From positions 33,250,678 to 33,314,677 of the forward strand of contig NC_069123.1 of the NCBI RefSeq assembly GCF_026914265.1: a DNA stretch of 64,000 bases, read 5' to 3'. Numbering within the stretch: the stretch's first letter is position 1; the number at the start of each line of letters is the position of its first letter. The stretch is from Mya arenaria. Taxonomy: Eukaryota > Mollusca > Bivalvia > Myida > Myidae. Below are positions 1 through 13,300 of the stretch, in pieces. The position numbers were made by a program, and so were the translations under genes. The notes under the pieces are model-generated. The model was not told the DNA's origin. It did no database searches and saw only the letters and a program-made list of their open reading frames with translations.

Positions 1-168
1 GCTATTTTACTGTTTTAAATTGTGAGATTGTTAATTGCAAATGATTAATTTGAACAATACAAGTACCAAAAACTGAAAAAATCAAATATAATACAGGCTG
101 ACGTCTTTTCAATTTCAATGCTTGTCAATTGTTTTCTATGATATGCATTACTGCACGCATTGAAATGA

Positions 169-174
169 TTTATT
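169..174 (-). other. Candidate polyadenylation signal of the polycystin-like gene
   Basis: AATAAA on the minus strand about 310 bases after the stop codon. It is the nearest canonical hexamer I saw beyond the coding region; use is unproven. Confidence 0.35.
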
Positions 175-483
175 TTTACCCGTACCTGTAGTTTGTATTG
201 CACGCTTCTTATGAACGTATGAAAGTCTAAGAGAATTGCACGAACATCACTGTCTGAATCCCTTCTTTCCATCGTTTTTTTCTTGCCTGATTATAATAGT
301 ATAATAATACCATGTTAGAACATCATACAGTAATTGTCACGACAGAAAACAATGTTACCGAAATAACAATATGCTATTCAGTGCTCGAAATTAACAAAAC
401 AAAAATGAGTATATAAACAGGACAAATGACAAAACAAGAAACGTAATCTTATTATTAGATAATGTCATTGAATTTCAAAAAAG

Positions 484-1730
484 CTATACATATTTATTTT
501 TTTTCAAACCTGCAGACTTTTTCTTCACTCCCTTTATCATGTTCACGAAAACCAAGACTCTACCAAAGAGCACTTCTAAAATATTTTTTGGTGTGATTTT
601 CGCCTGTTCCTCTTTCACGTATGTGATGCTAAAGTTCAAAATAGCTGCAGCCATGGTAGACAGCGTGAACAAAACAAAAAGCACAAAAGTGAAGTAGTAC
701 AGTTCGGCATATATTGGTTTAGAAACAAGAATATTTGAGATTCTGTTCTTTCCAATGATGGCTTCTGTAAGTGTACCATATGACTTGAAATAAGAACTGT
801 ACTTTTCCTCGGCTGATCCAAAAAGCATTGTTCCTAAACAGACATAGGCAAATGTTGCTAACCCAAATATCAGAACAAATCCAAAAAGATCTTCTGCAGC
901 ATTTACAATTACTGCGGCTATTTCGTTTATTTTTCCACTGTATCCCAAAATTCTGGACACACGAATAGAGAGTAGAAATACCAATATTCCGTAGGTGGTA
1001 TTTGCGATAAAATCATAAAAAGCAAGATTCTCAAATCCGACATACGCGTTTTTGTCGTTTTCAAATATTTCAATTGTTTTCTTCATAATTCCTGCTTTAT
1101 AAATGTAGATTCCAATAGTAACATAGCTCATGACTAAAGCTAATATATCCAGATAATTCCAAATGTTTCGGCAGAATGCTCTTGTATCTGCGCTGACATC
1201 GTAAAACATGTTAAGTGTTGCGAAGACTACCATAATCACAAAAATAAACTGCAGAAATAGTATAAAATCACCGTTGGGTCCTGAGTTAAAATGCAGCCTG
1301 AAAACCTGGATATCGACAAAAGGTATGAAGCCTCCAACTTCGGGAAACTCCGAGACATATTTCGCATATGCAAATAAGTTCGAGTTCGCATTATACACAG
1401 TAAATTCAAGAATCACCGCTCTAGTTTTCTCGTCGAACCAGTTTTTGTCGATAAGTTCAGTTAAGATTTTTACACTGACACCGCTGTTCACATCAAGTTT
1501 CATGAAATATCCGCCGCCACCGTATGTGTTGTAGGCTGCAAATGTAGGAAACCCCCAAACTTCGTCCGAAAAATTAAAATTCCAGGCTGGAGCTGTAAAA
1601 TGAATCCATTTTTCTGCAATTTTACATGGGAGTGACTTCCAGTTTAAACAATAGTTTGTCGTTTCCTTTTCTTTTTCGTTGTATATCCCGTGGCAAGGTT
1701 TTGTTCCACGCAAAGGTCCCATACAGGTCT
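484..1730 (-). CDS. Polycystin-like last exon: TOP domain and C-terminal channel module
   Basis: About 415 residues ending in TAG at 484-486. Helices: FILFLQFIFVIMVVFATL, YLDILALVMSYVTIGIYI, YGILVFLLSIRVSRILGY, FGFVLIFGLATFAYVCLG and YYFTFVLFVLFTLSTMAAA. The pore-loop region reads FKSYGTLTEAIIGKN and lacks the acidic filter seen in polycystin-2 type pores. The third helix carries R-x-x-R, a weak voltage-sensor pattern. The tail is short, Lys-rich, with no EF-hand. Confidence 0.95.
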
Positions 1731-4700
1731 CTAAAATGAAAAAAAATATAATTGCAATTTAGTGCACATACATTTAAAAGATACGCGTGGAAATTGTTAG
1801 CATGCAAAGTTATAATTGGTAAATGATAGAAAGCTATTACAAAAATGAAAAAAAAAAAATCATAATATTGGTCTTAATCGACTTAAAACTGTAAGTAATA
1901 ATAATAATTTTGTCTAAAATTAGAATCAAGTATTTCGATGAATGCATGCTGTTTAAAAATTCATGTAAATGTGAATATTTAAAAATTGCTTACTCTATGA
2001 TTATTTAGAATTGGTAAATATTCGAATGCAAAGTGTTTTTATACGATGATATATCTGTATTTTGTCTTCATAATATCCAATGAAAATGACAGGATTGTTA
2101 TAAGTTTAATATGTTCATGACTTATTTGTAGTCTAATGTGTCTCTTTTAAACTGTCTGGTCGGCTTTGTGTCTTGATCCATTTCCTAGTTTATTCATTAC
2201 TCCATAACATACCTTTGACAAACAAACTGCAGAAGTGTCCTACTCGTAAATAATAAATGAGGTGAAGTCCAGATCTCTTATTGGTAGCCATGGACACACC
2301 TTAGGTGTACAGAAATTACGAGGAAATATAGCATTTGGTCCGACAATGCAAAATTATGTGCAGTACCTGATTGAATTCTCACTTGTCGTAGACGTGCAGG
2401 ACCAACACGAAAGTTAAGCAGATCTTCCATAAACGGCTTGCTTTCAGCTAGAGTGTGGCTGTCAAATTTTGCTCCGTAAAAACTCTTTGAGAAGTAATTT
2501 TCAAGGAATGTATCATTCAGCCATTCCGTGTAGGATTTCATGTCCTTTACCTGAAAGTCCGTTACAAAAGTACTCTGAGTAAAACAGTCAAATATCTTTA
2601 ACAAATGACAGATAACGTAACCTAGCATGACATGAACAATATGAACTAAAACTCGTATCTGAGGAAGCTATGAATGACACAAACCACATACACTGTCAGA
2701 ATACTTGAACGTTGAAACCAAATGATTTTTCATTATAAATGATCTCGGGTCTCTGCTTTCGTAGCTGATCGTGTATACCATATACAGAAGACTGAAGTAC
2801 ACTGTCAGTTGAGTAAATATCTTCATAAGTTGGTGGTTACGAATCCGATTGAGCTTGTTCTTCATCAACGAATCATCATCAGGACTTTTAGGTAATGGCA
2901 AAACACTTTGAAATCCTAAAATAATTCAGTGTTCAATATAACCAGTTTCCACTTCTCTTACTGTGAAAACATGATTCTTATAGCATTAGGCTTAAACAAC
3001 ATCTTTTATACACGAACAAGTGCGTAGGTGTAAATTCTGAAAAGCCAGGTCATGGGCAAGGTTTCAGTAAACATAATATATTTTCTATAGTACATTATGA
3101 ATAATAAAAATGAATGAATTATAAGTTAAATATTTGCTTGTGTCAGGAAATCATGTTTTACGTGGTCCAATGGTCAGGCTGGCTGAGTTGTGTTTTGTTA
3201 TTTCTTCAAGGCTGTCCTTGTTTATAAATGGATCTGGGGCCTCGTGTGCACGTGCACACAACAACAGGAACAGCAGAGCAAGGAAGATGACCTGAATAAA
3301 AATAGTTGTATCTTTGCTTTAGACTTATATTTTTATAACACGATATGATTGTTTGTTCACACAAACGTTCCATGCTCATCGAAACTTTGTGTTCCCAAGT
3401 ATTTTTTATTTCACATTTCGATTAATATAATCCACCAAATTGAGGGATTTTAATATTTCCATGCATTAGCAATTATATTTCAAATCTAAAAAATTGGCGA
3501 AGTGATACATTTGCTTGAACTTATACATACACATTCATTTTTTCAATAACGAGGGGTCAGTTTTGATATCTCCTGATTAACATTACCTTAACAACTTCAG
3601 TGACCATGATGGAACAGAAGATTGATATAAAAATGGTGGACATCCAATACTCTGATTGTATCAATTCCCACGAGTCGCTAGAAGAGTTCATTAAGTACGT
3701 CGCAACCAAAACCGTCATCATTAGTATAGCCCAGCCTACATAGACACAGAAATGTGGCAAGAAGTAATAGTTGTATTGCAACGCTTCCTCCGCTGGAGGC
3801 ACAAAAAAGCGCCCAATTACAGACTTGTCAAAGTGGATCTTCGAATTTGCTTTTCTATATGCATTCAAGAGGGTTGATTGAAACTGTGCACTTTCATCTG
3901 ATTCGGCGTTTTTAAAGAAAAACGTCACGATAATTAAAACCGTGGTTGAAATAAGGAGTGCTTCCAACGCAACCTGGAAATTGTCAAAGGCAAACCGAAA
4001 CGGGCCGATCACTATTTGAGAGATGTCTTCATCTGGGGGTTGCAACAAAATGGTGGTGAAAAACATAGTAAGGAAAACCAGTCCAAGAAGACATGACAGA
4101 CGCTGTACACGTGTAAAGTTGTTTTTTATTGGGCGGGAAAAAACTGACAGCCAAATGTGATGTTCGGCAATCGTATATGAAAACAACTCCATGAAGGACC
4201 AGAACTGGTTTGCAGGCTGGGCAATTAATACACGGTCAACTTTACTATCGCCTGTGTCGTAATCGAACCACTGGTCGCAAATAAAGGTGCATCTTAAAAA
4301 AAGAAACAGAATAAAGATTTTAATTGATTTGCTTATACTTTGATTTAATAATTTCTCATGCATTCTTTGAATTAAATTGACTGCCTTTGAATGCTTAATA
4401 TTTTGGCGAATTTTGGTCCATCACAGCTCAAGCATAATCGCCGTGGACGTTATATTTCAAAACGTTTTTTTAAGTAATAAGATTTGGTAATTCAAACCTT
4501 GTGCCGTTTGTTAGATCAGATATGACGATTTTGTGAAGGAACCAGCTTGAGTTCTTCCCGCCGCTATCGTCATGCCAAATTCGTAGACATATAAAGTCAC
4601 CTAAGTATTTCCTGGTGCTCATGACAAACGTTCGTACACTTCCTTTTTCGAATCCCTGATGTAATGAAGTTCAATCTCACTTATGATAAAGTAATATATG

Positions 4701-7262
4701 TAAGCTTTCGGTATTATTACTCTTTATTACAATATATGTAATGTTTTATTGCTTATTGATTGACCTCATATTAATTATCGAAATTCACTACATGATATTT
4801 TTCGCCTTTTTTAAGCAGTGTACGTAAAACGCAAACATTTACATACGACGTGAGTCTCGTCGTCTAATCTCCTGATTCCCGTTTCACCGCTTTCACCAAC
4901 CAAGACGAATCCTATCTTCGAATCTGTGCCGGATCCAGACCGCAGTCCTGTGTACACTCGTATGATGTATAAACTGTCGTCCGCAGCGTCGTTATCAATC
5001 AGAAGTGAATATGACCCCTGTGGATAAAACTTAACCACGTACATACGTAATGTATATCTATCAGGGATTGCAATTATAGTAAAACTCAATTGGGACCTGG
5101 TACGACAATCATAATACAGCAATCACCATTCCGTACGTTACCCTTTAAGCATACTACAAAGTCAGGACTAGGAATTTAGGGCCTTATAATAACAAATACT
5201 AATGTTAATCACCATTTTGACGCACATCTCGTTGTCGTTTAATCATGACATCTATCAAAATATGACTATCTACCTTATACTTATCCTTTTGGTCTTCACG
5301 CCAGGCCCAGAATATGAGCAGCACATACATTATGATGACTGCTACAACAAACCCGATTACAGGACCTCTTCCAATAGGCAATGGTGTTGTTTTCTCTTCG
5401 ACTTTGAAATCAATCTTATTGTCTGGGACATAGAATGTAGTTCCAACAGTCATGGGCTCGGCACCAACGGTATTCATCGTGTTTTCACAGTCACACACCG
5501 TATGTGTTCTTGTGCTTGAGGCGGAAACCTTTGCAAAAATAACACTCAAATGCTCATATTACTAGTACTTATAAGACCTCACATTATTTAAATGCAATTG
5601 AACATTAAGATAATTTACTTTACCTCGCATTTGTTTTTGTCCCAAATGTATTCCCCATTATAGTGTACCCACGCCAGACAGTTAACACTGGTAACGTTAG
5701 CACAGAACGGCATTGTCAGTAAGTTCAAATCTTCAGAGTTTTCTGTTAAAAATGCGTATAAAATAATTTATTGAACATTTAAAACACAAGAAATAATTTT
5801 AGGTTAAAACACAGTCGTTTAGAAAATCCATCCAATAAGATGTCCCTTAAAACCGTAATGCGTTCCCTATATGAACATGATAATTTTACGTTAATATCCG
5901 TACCAAGAAGTGGTTGCAAGCCAATCCAGATATTGCCCGTGGCCGAGAATTCTGAGGATTTGATGATAAGCTTGTACCCATCTTCAGCTGTCCATTTGTC
6001 GAGTTTCATTTCCGTTGAATAAATGTACCTATTGGTTGTCCAATCTGGTTTGACTTCGTTATTGAAGTACAGCTTGTATACCTTGAATACCGTAAATGAT
6101 CATAAATGAAATTTCAAATGACTATTTGATCGAACCCGGATTGCTTGACCATATCCGTTAGAGTAGTGTAGTAAATATATATAATGCTTTCCTGACCTCC
6201 TGTATCACGTTTCGTTTTAAGACAAGTATAGGTCGATTCTGCGTAGCAGTGGCGACGGATTCATATTTATACTCCGAAAGAGACTTGATACTGGTCGTCA
6301 GGCAAGCGTCCTGTCATAACATTCGTTATGTTATATGCTTCCATTGACTAATTCCATGTTATAACGCATTAATCGTAGTTTTATCCGACAAACCAGCACT
6401 TGCCTTTAACACGATATTTCCAGGAATTTCCATTTCAGAAACGATGTCATAAACCGATAGTATTAATGTTTAGTGCATTTTCTAGAATTTAAACACAAAT
6501 TAAATTAGCGTAGCAATTGATTTTGCTGGCATAGCTTCCTAATGAAATACACTATTTTCCTGAATACCTATGCATTGATTAAATGTTTAATATGTTAAAA
6601 CTGAAATAAATAATAGTTGGTAAAAGGTAGCACTCAACACACAGCACAACTATGATATGGGATATTAAAAAACGACACTAAGGAATTGATAAGCACAGCA
6701 TATATACATATATAAGGGATATTATAACAGGATCCTTTTTACATAGTGTATAACGACGAGTTTACTGTGTAAACGCGTATGCCTCAAGACGGATGCAAGT
6801 TTATACATCGAACAAGACGTGATACCGCTCGTCGGAGAAGCGTCCTATTTTATATATATATATATATAATATCTTTTGATTATTTCCATGTTTAAACGCT
6901 ACGCTTTTAGTATAAACCAACGGAACAACTCGACGTAGATTTCACGACACTACGAGGAATTTCCATGTCGAACGTGACGTCATAAAGCAATGGACTTTCG
7001 TATTAAGTGCATTTTCTTGAATAAACACAAATTAGCAATTGAATACATAAGAAATCATTTCTTTAGGAAATATTGTACGTTCCTGGTAAAAATATAACCG
7101 AATAGTTATATTGCAATAATCTTGAATAATAATCTATCTGTAAAAGGTAGCACTCAAAATATGCTACTATTCTAATGAACATATGAATATATATCATAAA
7201 ATATGATATTTAAATAACAATTGCGATTATTATTAATATCATTATTATTATTATTATTTTTA

Positions 7263-7300
<38 letters not shown>

Positions 7301-7307
7301 ATGAGTA

Positions 7308-7371
<64 letters not shown>

Positions 7372-10300
7372 TTATTATTTGTTTTAGGATAAGGAATTAG
7401 ACCACATGAAAAACAATAAATCTGATGGTGCTGTTTTACATACCAACTGACTGGCGTTGGGTCTCAGAAATATCAGAATATCATCTTCGGCATGTCGTCT
7501 TGAAAACAGGATGTATATCATTTTGTTTGTATCATTCTTTTCGTATGTAGGTATTGCGTCTCTGCAAAAGAAATATCAATGTTAAGGAAATCTATAATTA
7601 AACCCTCTGGTAATGACATGAGCCTAACTGAGTAATGCAAATCTCGTCCTCCCTGGATGGGGTCGATTTGTTCAGCACTGGTCTCATGATCGGAAACACT
7701 TTTTTCGGTATGATATTATATATGAGGTCATGTGAACATGAAAACATTCGCGTGTGCCACTTGCCTGCAAAGCGCCTCTTCTTTATTTTCCAGTCTGTAT
7801 ACAACTCTCTCAGTGGCGAGAACTGCGCCGTCAATTTGGAAAACAGGAACATAGGATGTAATCCTATCCGCAAACTGACCCCAAAAATATGGGTTGTGTT
7901 TGAATATAATAGTCTGCAAATGGAAGGAGGTGATCCGTTATTATTTTAAAAGCTCTATACAGTTGTCTCAATTTCCAGATAATCTTACTGGAAACATGAG
8001 ATACAGCAATTTGAAATACTAGCCTTGTCTTAATATTTCATTGGAAGTTAAAATTCAAAGAAATTGTTCTTTTTATCGGAGTTTATATTATATATATTTA
8101 TAATAAGAAACTACTTTGAGAATGACTGTGCTTGCACTGCAAAGCCCTGGGTTCGTAGGCGTTATTTCTCCAAGTTCGATCGTCACTCGCGGTCTATGTA
8201 CATCACCGGCAGCTTTTATTTCATTCGCGGGTAACATTTCCGATGAGATGTATACATAGTCGTTCTCCATGTACTCTTCGGGGCCTCCCATTTGTGTGAG
8301 ATGCGTTAGATATTCAGTGAGTTGTTGAAGTGCAGCGGTCAAATTGGGCAACGCTTCTTTTGACTTAAATAAAAGAAATTCAAGAAAATCAAATAAACAC
8401 TCATTTAAAAGCGTTTGGAAATTTTCTTATTGATAACTGTTATTACGTTTATCGCGACAATATAGAAAGACGAAATAACGGTAAGATAAGAATATAATCA
8501 TTGTGTATGGCTAATGAATCATACCGCTTGTGATTTTATGTATTTCTGCACATAGTATTTCTGAAGCTGTTTCTGGGCTAGGAAGGTTTGTTCCTGAAGA
8601 CTAAGAGACTTTACACCCACCACATCCGCTGATTTAAACACCTTCATATCCTCCAGGAAGTGTCGCATTTCTTCAACAGTAGGGTCCTGTGGCAGGTTCG
8701 GAGTAAGTAAAGCTTGAAGAATATACAGGCAGTTCCTGATTAGATCTACCACACCTGGCAATGAAAAGAAACACATTTAGTACCATGTTCGCAAATGTTT
8801 TCTTTCTATTCGTCAACACATTAAAGTGACTCTCTTATTATCTCAATAACCCGGGTTGGGGTGTTGTAACTTTTATTTAATAAAAATACATTGAAACATA
8901 ATCATTTATTGAAATACATTTTATTTAGTGACTTTGGAAGGAAACAGTCCCAATATAACAGAAACATTAGTCGTTACCCGTTGCAGCAGAGTCAAGCTGA
9001 TTCGTGTTCGGAAATACACGATCGAGTGTTAGCCGTGCTAAATTTTCAGCCAGTTTGTTGGCAACCTGTGCAGAATGCACCTAGAACAAATGCAGTAATG
9101 CCGTTGTGACATCGTTTATGTTCATATGTTCTAAGATAATAACGTTTAAGCCACATTCTGAGCAAATACATCTACATATTAAATATCAATGTAGATTTCA
9201 AAACTTCATATTTTGATTAAATGTTGTCTTTATTTGATATAATGAATAAACACATATTACATTTTAAGCCATTCCGTTTTTGAATATATAAATGTGATAT
9301 ACATATAAATGATAGAATGAACCACTCTATTCAATGAAAACGTTGACTTTATATGCATTTATATTAGGAAAAAGTATAATGTTTTTTTTAATGTTAATAT
9401 ACAGTTACAAAAGGCAAAATTATAAATGTTTTAATGATATAATTATCGACTTACAACTGCTGTAAAGTTGGAAAAGTATTTTTCTGTTAATGTGGCATTC
9501 AGTGCTCTGCTAACAGTTTCTATGGCAACAATGGTCATCCGTTTAGTGGACGGCCATGTCATGATACTCCAATTAATCATGGCGGCATATGAATCCCCGA
9601 CCTTGAAACAAAAGGAAGTGAACAAAAGGACTAATACATACTTTTCAAGTATATAGCACTCTGAAATTCCCACCAAAATAGAATTTGTCAGTTATTCTTA
9701 CATTTCGACATTAGCAATGTGTTAGTTTTGTGGGATTCATACGATATGCATGTGTTATGTATTCATATTTACTCATGCATCTGTTTTCATTCATGCCATG
9801 CTTCATTTAATGAAAAAACAATACGAAAGAAAATCATTCTAATCATTTTTATCATTTGGAAAAGTTGCGTACTTTCCAAAAACTAATATAACGCAACGAC
9901 TGACCTTCATAAGATAGTCGGCGATCGTTGTATCAGCCACATCCACAATAAGCTCCCAGAAGTCAGACCACGTAAGCAGCTCGCCATCCTCTGTTGTCTG
10001 GTACCCAAGTGACGTCAGATATTCTGGCGTCACTACTATGTCAGATGACATGTTCAGTTCCTACGTGTTACAAAGCTATTTTATAGCATTTAGGAAAATA
10101 AAATTATATTCATTACATTGCTTGAAATAAAAGGCGTTAATCAATACATTACTTACATATGTTCAAATAGTGTTAAGATTCAAACATTTTATGAACAGTT
10201 TATATAATTTAAAATATGCAACTTTAAATGTTGCCGGTGTGTCTATGTTGTTTAATGTTGTATGTATATGTTCCTAATACACAAAATCATTTTGACATGT

Positions 10301-13300
10301 TTGAACAAAAATACTTCCGGTTTTGTGACGTATAATTACGTTGACAACTAACAAATTTTCTCGATTTTTTGTCCGGTATCCGGAATTCCGAGGTTCCGGT
10401 TTTGTAGGGATTATTTTACATTGAAAATAGAAGGGGAAAACCGGGACTCTGAAAAAAGTCCGGTATCCCGAGGATTCCGGTTTTGTGGAGATCCGGTTTA
10501 GTGAGTTTTCACTGTATTGTGTCTGTGTTGTTTGTACATTGTGTTAGGTATTGTGTCTGAAGTGTGTTGTTTGTACGTTATAACGTTTTGTGTCTGTTTG
10601 GGTAAGGCTTGTGCAAAAAAAACTCGGTCTTTGTCAAATGTTTTGTTAATGGGTTTGTCCATGTAGTTTCGATTGTATTTCAAAGACAAAACACTAGTGC
10701 ACTGGTTCCATACCAATTTGTTGTAGATGGACGTAACATCCATTGCGCGTCTACAAAGTGTCCTATAGTCGGCTGTTCTGTTCGCCTTGATCATTTCATC
10801 ATCAAACTGTGACACAAAGTTCATAATCAGCTGAAGTTGTGCTGACGTTGTATTTAGCGCTGCCACATCTTGTGTTGTCAGGGTAGGTTTTGACTGAATG
10901 GGGAATATATAGTATAATAAGTAAGTTATGCATGGTATAATTTAAGTGTGTTCATACAAATACAGCCAAAACAAACGGCAGAAAATTATCTCCAATAAAA
11001 TCATTTCAAAAACAATATCTACATAGAAGTCATAGAAAAGTTGCGCTAGTTTTTAACAATCTAAATGAAATATAACTAAATGTCATAAGACAAAGCAACA
11101 CACAACACAGGAACAAAAATATTTTGATTCAAGCTGTGGTAACATACAAACGCTCCAGTAAATGACATAGAGGCATACGTTTAACAATAAAAATGTACTT
11201 ACTGTAACATTGTACTTAAGTTCAATGTAATCTCCAAAAATATCAGATATCCTCATCACAACAGTTGCTTCATAGTTTTGTTTTGGATCGCCGACTTGGA
11301 AAGAGACAAGATTCGACGTTGCCCCAGCTAAAAATACAAGCAACATGTAAACATCAATCGGTATCCTATTTCTGCCCAAGAATGTGCGACAAACATTATT
11401 TTCTGCAAAATGCATAGGTTCTACTTTTCATGAAAATCTAAACAAAAAAGATCACATTTGAGATATCAAACACAATATTAGATCAAACTTACGATCAAAA
11501 TAAAGTATTTGTCTCTCATAGTCGTTATGACTGTATTGGACGTAGAAGTAATATAAGAGCGGTTGATTCGTGGAGAAGGTGGAGTCAGTCCAACCCTCGT
11601 CCTTCCAGTCGATACACGTCATATTAAATTTCTGCATTCCCGCCTCAAATTCCTGACTAGCCGCTGCAAAGAAATAAAACAGTCGTTAATAAGAATGAAT
11701 GTTAATAGATTGGTCATACAGACACTTATAACGAAAGCTCAAGCGGAATAAGGAGCGCATAGCCGACACAGGTCTCTCCCTCTAAATTGTCCAATTTTTA
11801 TTGTCAATATCCGATAAAAAAAAATGACTACAATGCAAAACAATGCATGCATTTTTTGGTTTAAGGGTAAGGGATTCAGCCAAAATCGTGACCCAAAAGT
11901 TCTACCCTATCTAACATCATATCCTGAAACCGCCGTTAGAATGTGTAACTTTCTACAGAAAGTCGAATGCCACATTTGGGCTGCGACTTCACTTTGGATC
12001 GTCACTATTGGCCCTTCTATTTTCTATAGACCGTGAAATATACCATACTATATAATGACTACTGCATAAGTAAAGAATTCATACTTGGGTCATATGTAGT
12101 GTTGATTAGTTCTTGACTCATAATTGGAAACCGATAAATGTCGTAAGGAATAACCCTGCAGTGTCCTCCCTGCGGTGGCAAATTAGTGACGAATTCATAG
12201 TAAGCTGGTCCATAGGATACCGAATATTTTACCATTGTAAGAGACACCAAATACCGTGTTCCGGGGAGCAGGGTTTTTGAACCAATCGCTAGTGATCTGT
12301 TGCCATTACCTTAAAAGTATACATTATGCATTATATATACTACTTCACTTTCTGAATGGCATTTACATTGTTTTATAATAATGCGGAGGTATTTTCTTTA
12401 ATTAATCAGATGTAAAAAGGACATCAATACCAATATATCACGTTGTACATCATACACAGAAGAAGAAAAAAGAAAATATTTTTTTCCAATATCACATCAG
12501 TAAACGTTTTATATATAATAAGCTTTTTTCGTGCCATATTTTTCCGTGTTAGATATTGAATTGGTGTGCTCAGTTTTATTATTTTGCGTTTGTTTTTACA
12601 AAACATTGTCTTATTTACGAAGTTTCTGAACAATCACGTTTTAAATTGATAGTTTAGCTGAACAAAAACTTACACGATGCTTTTTCTGAATGTGCAGGTT
12701 TGATTAAATTGGATACATTGACTTAATTATTATTTAAAATGTGATACGGTATAAAAATAACCGATGCATTTATATGCTAATTCCTCTATTGTTATGATTC
12801 GTATATACTCGTACCTAAAACAACAACAAGCTTAACCCATCACACAACATATTTTTTAATATTTACCCGTTTCTGAAATGCTTGTTAAATCCACCGGTAT
12901 GAAATTAAATCCGTCGTGTTTTTTCAATGTCCAAGTAAATGATGCAGGGCAGTTATCAGTTAAAACTGGGGTAAGCTGTATTTTTGACGTGACTGCAACC
13001 TTTGCTAGGCAATTTATAGTGCATCTAAAATACAAATAGTTGTACAAGTCATGTCAGTTGAATGAAAAACGAATTTAATAATTTATCGTTGACATAAGTT
13101 ACGGTCTCCTAAGGAATTTAAAAACGAATTTAATAATTAATCGTTGGCATAATTTACGGTCTCCTGTGGAATTTAATTAAACACAGGGCTTTGTCTAATG
13201 AACAGTCTTTCAAGGCGCAAAACATAGGCTTATGCAAATATTTGATTTAATAGTAATGTATTACCGTGTTAAACACATTTGACTTTAATCATGAAAAAAA

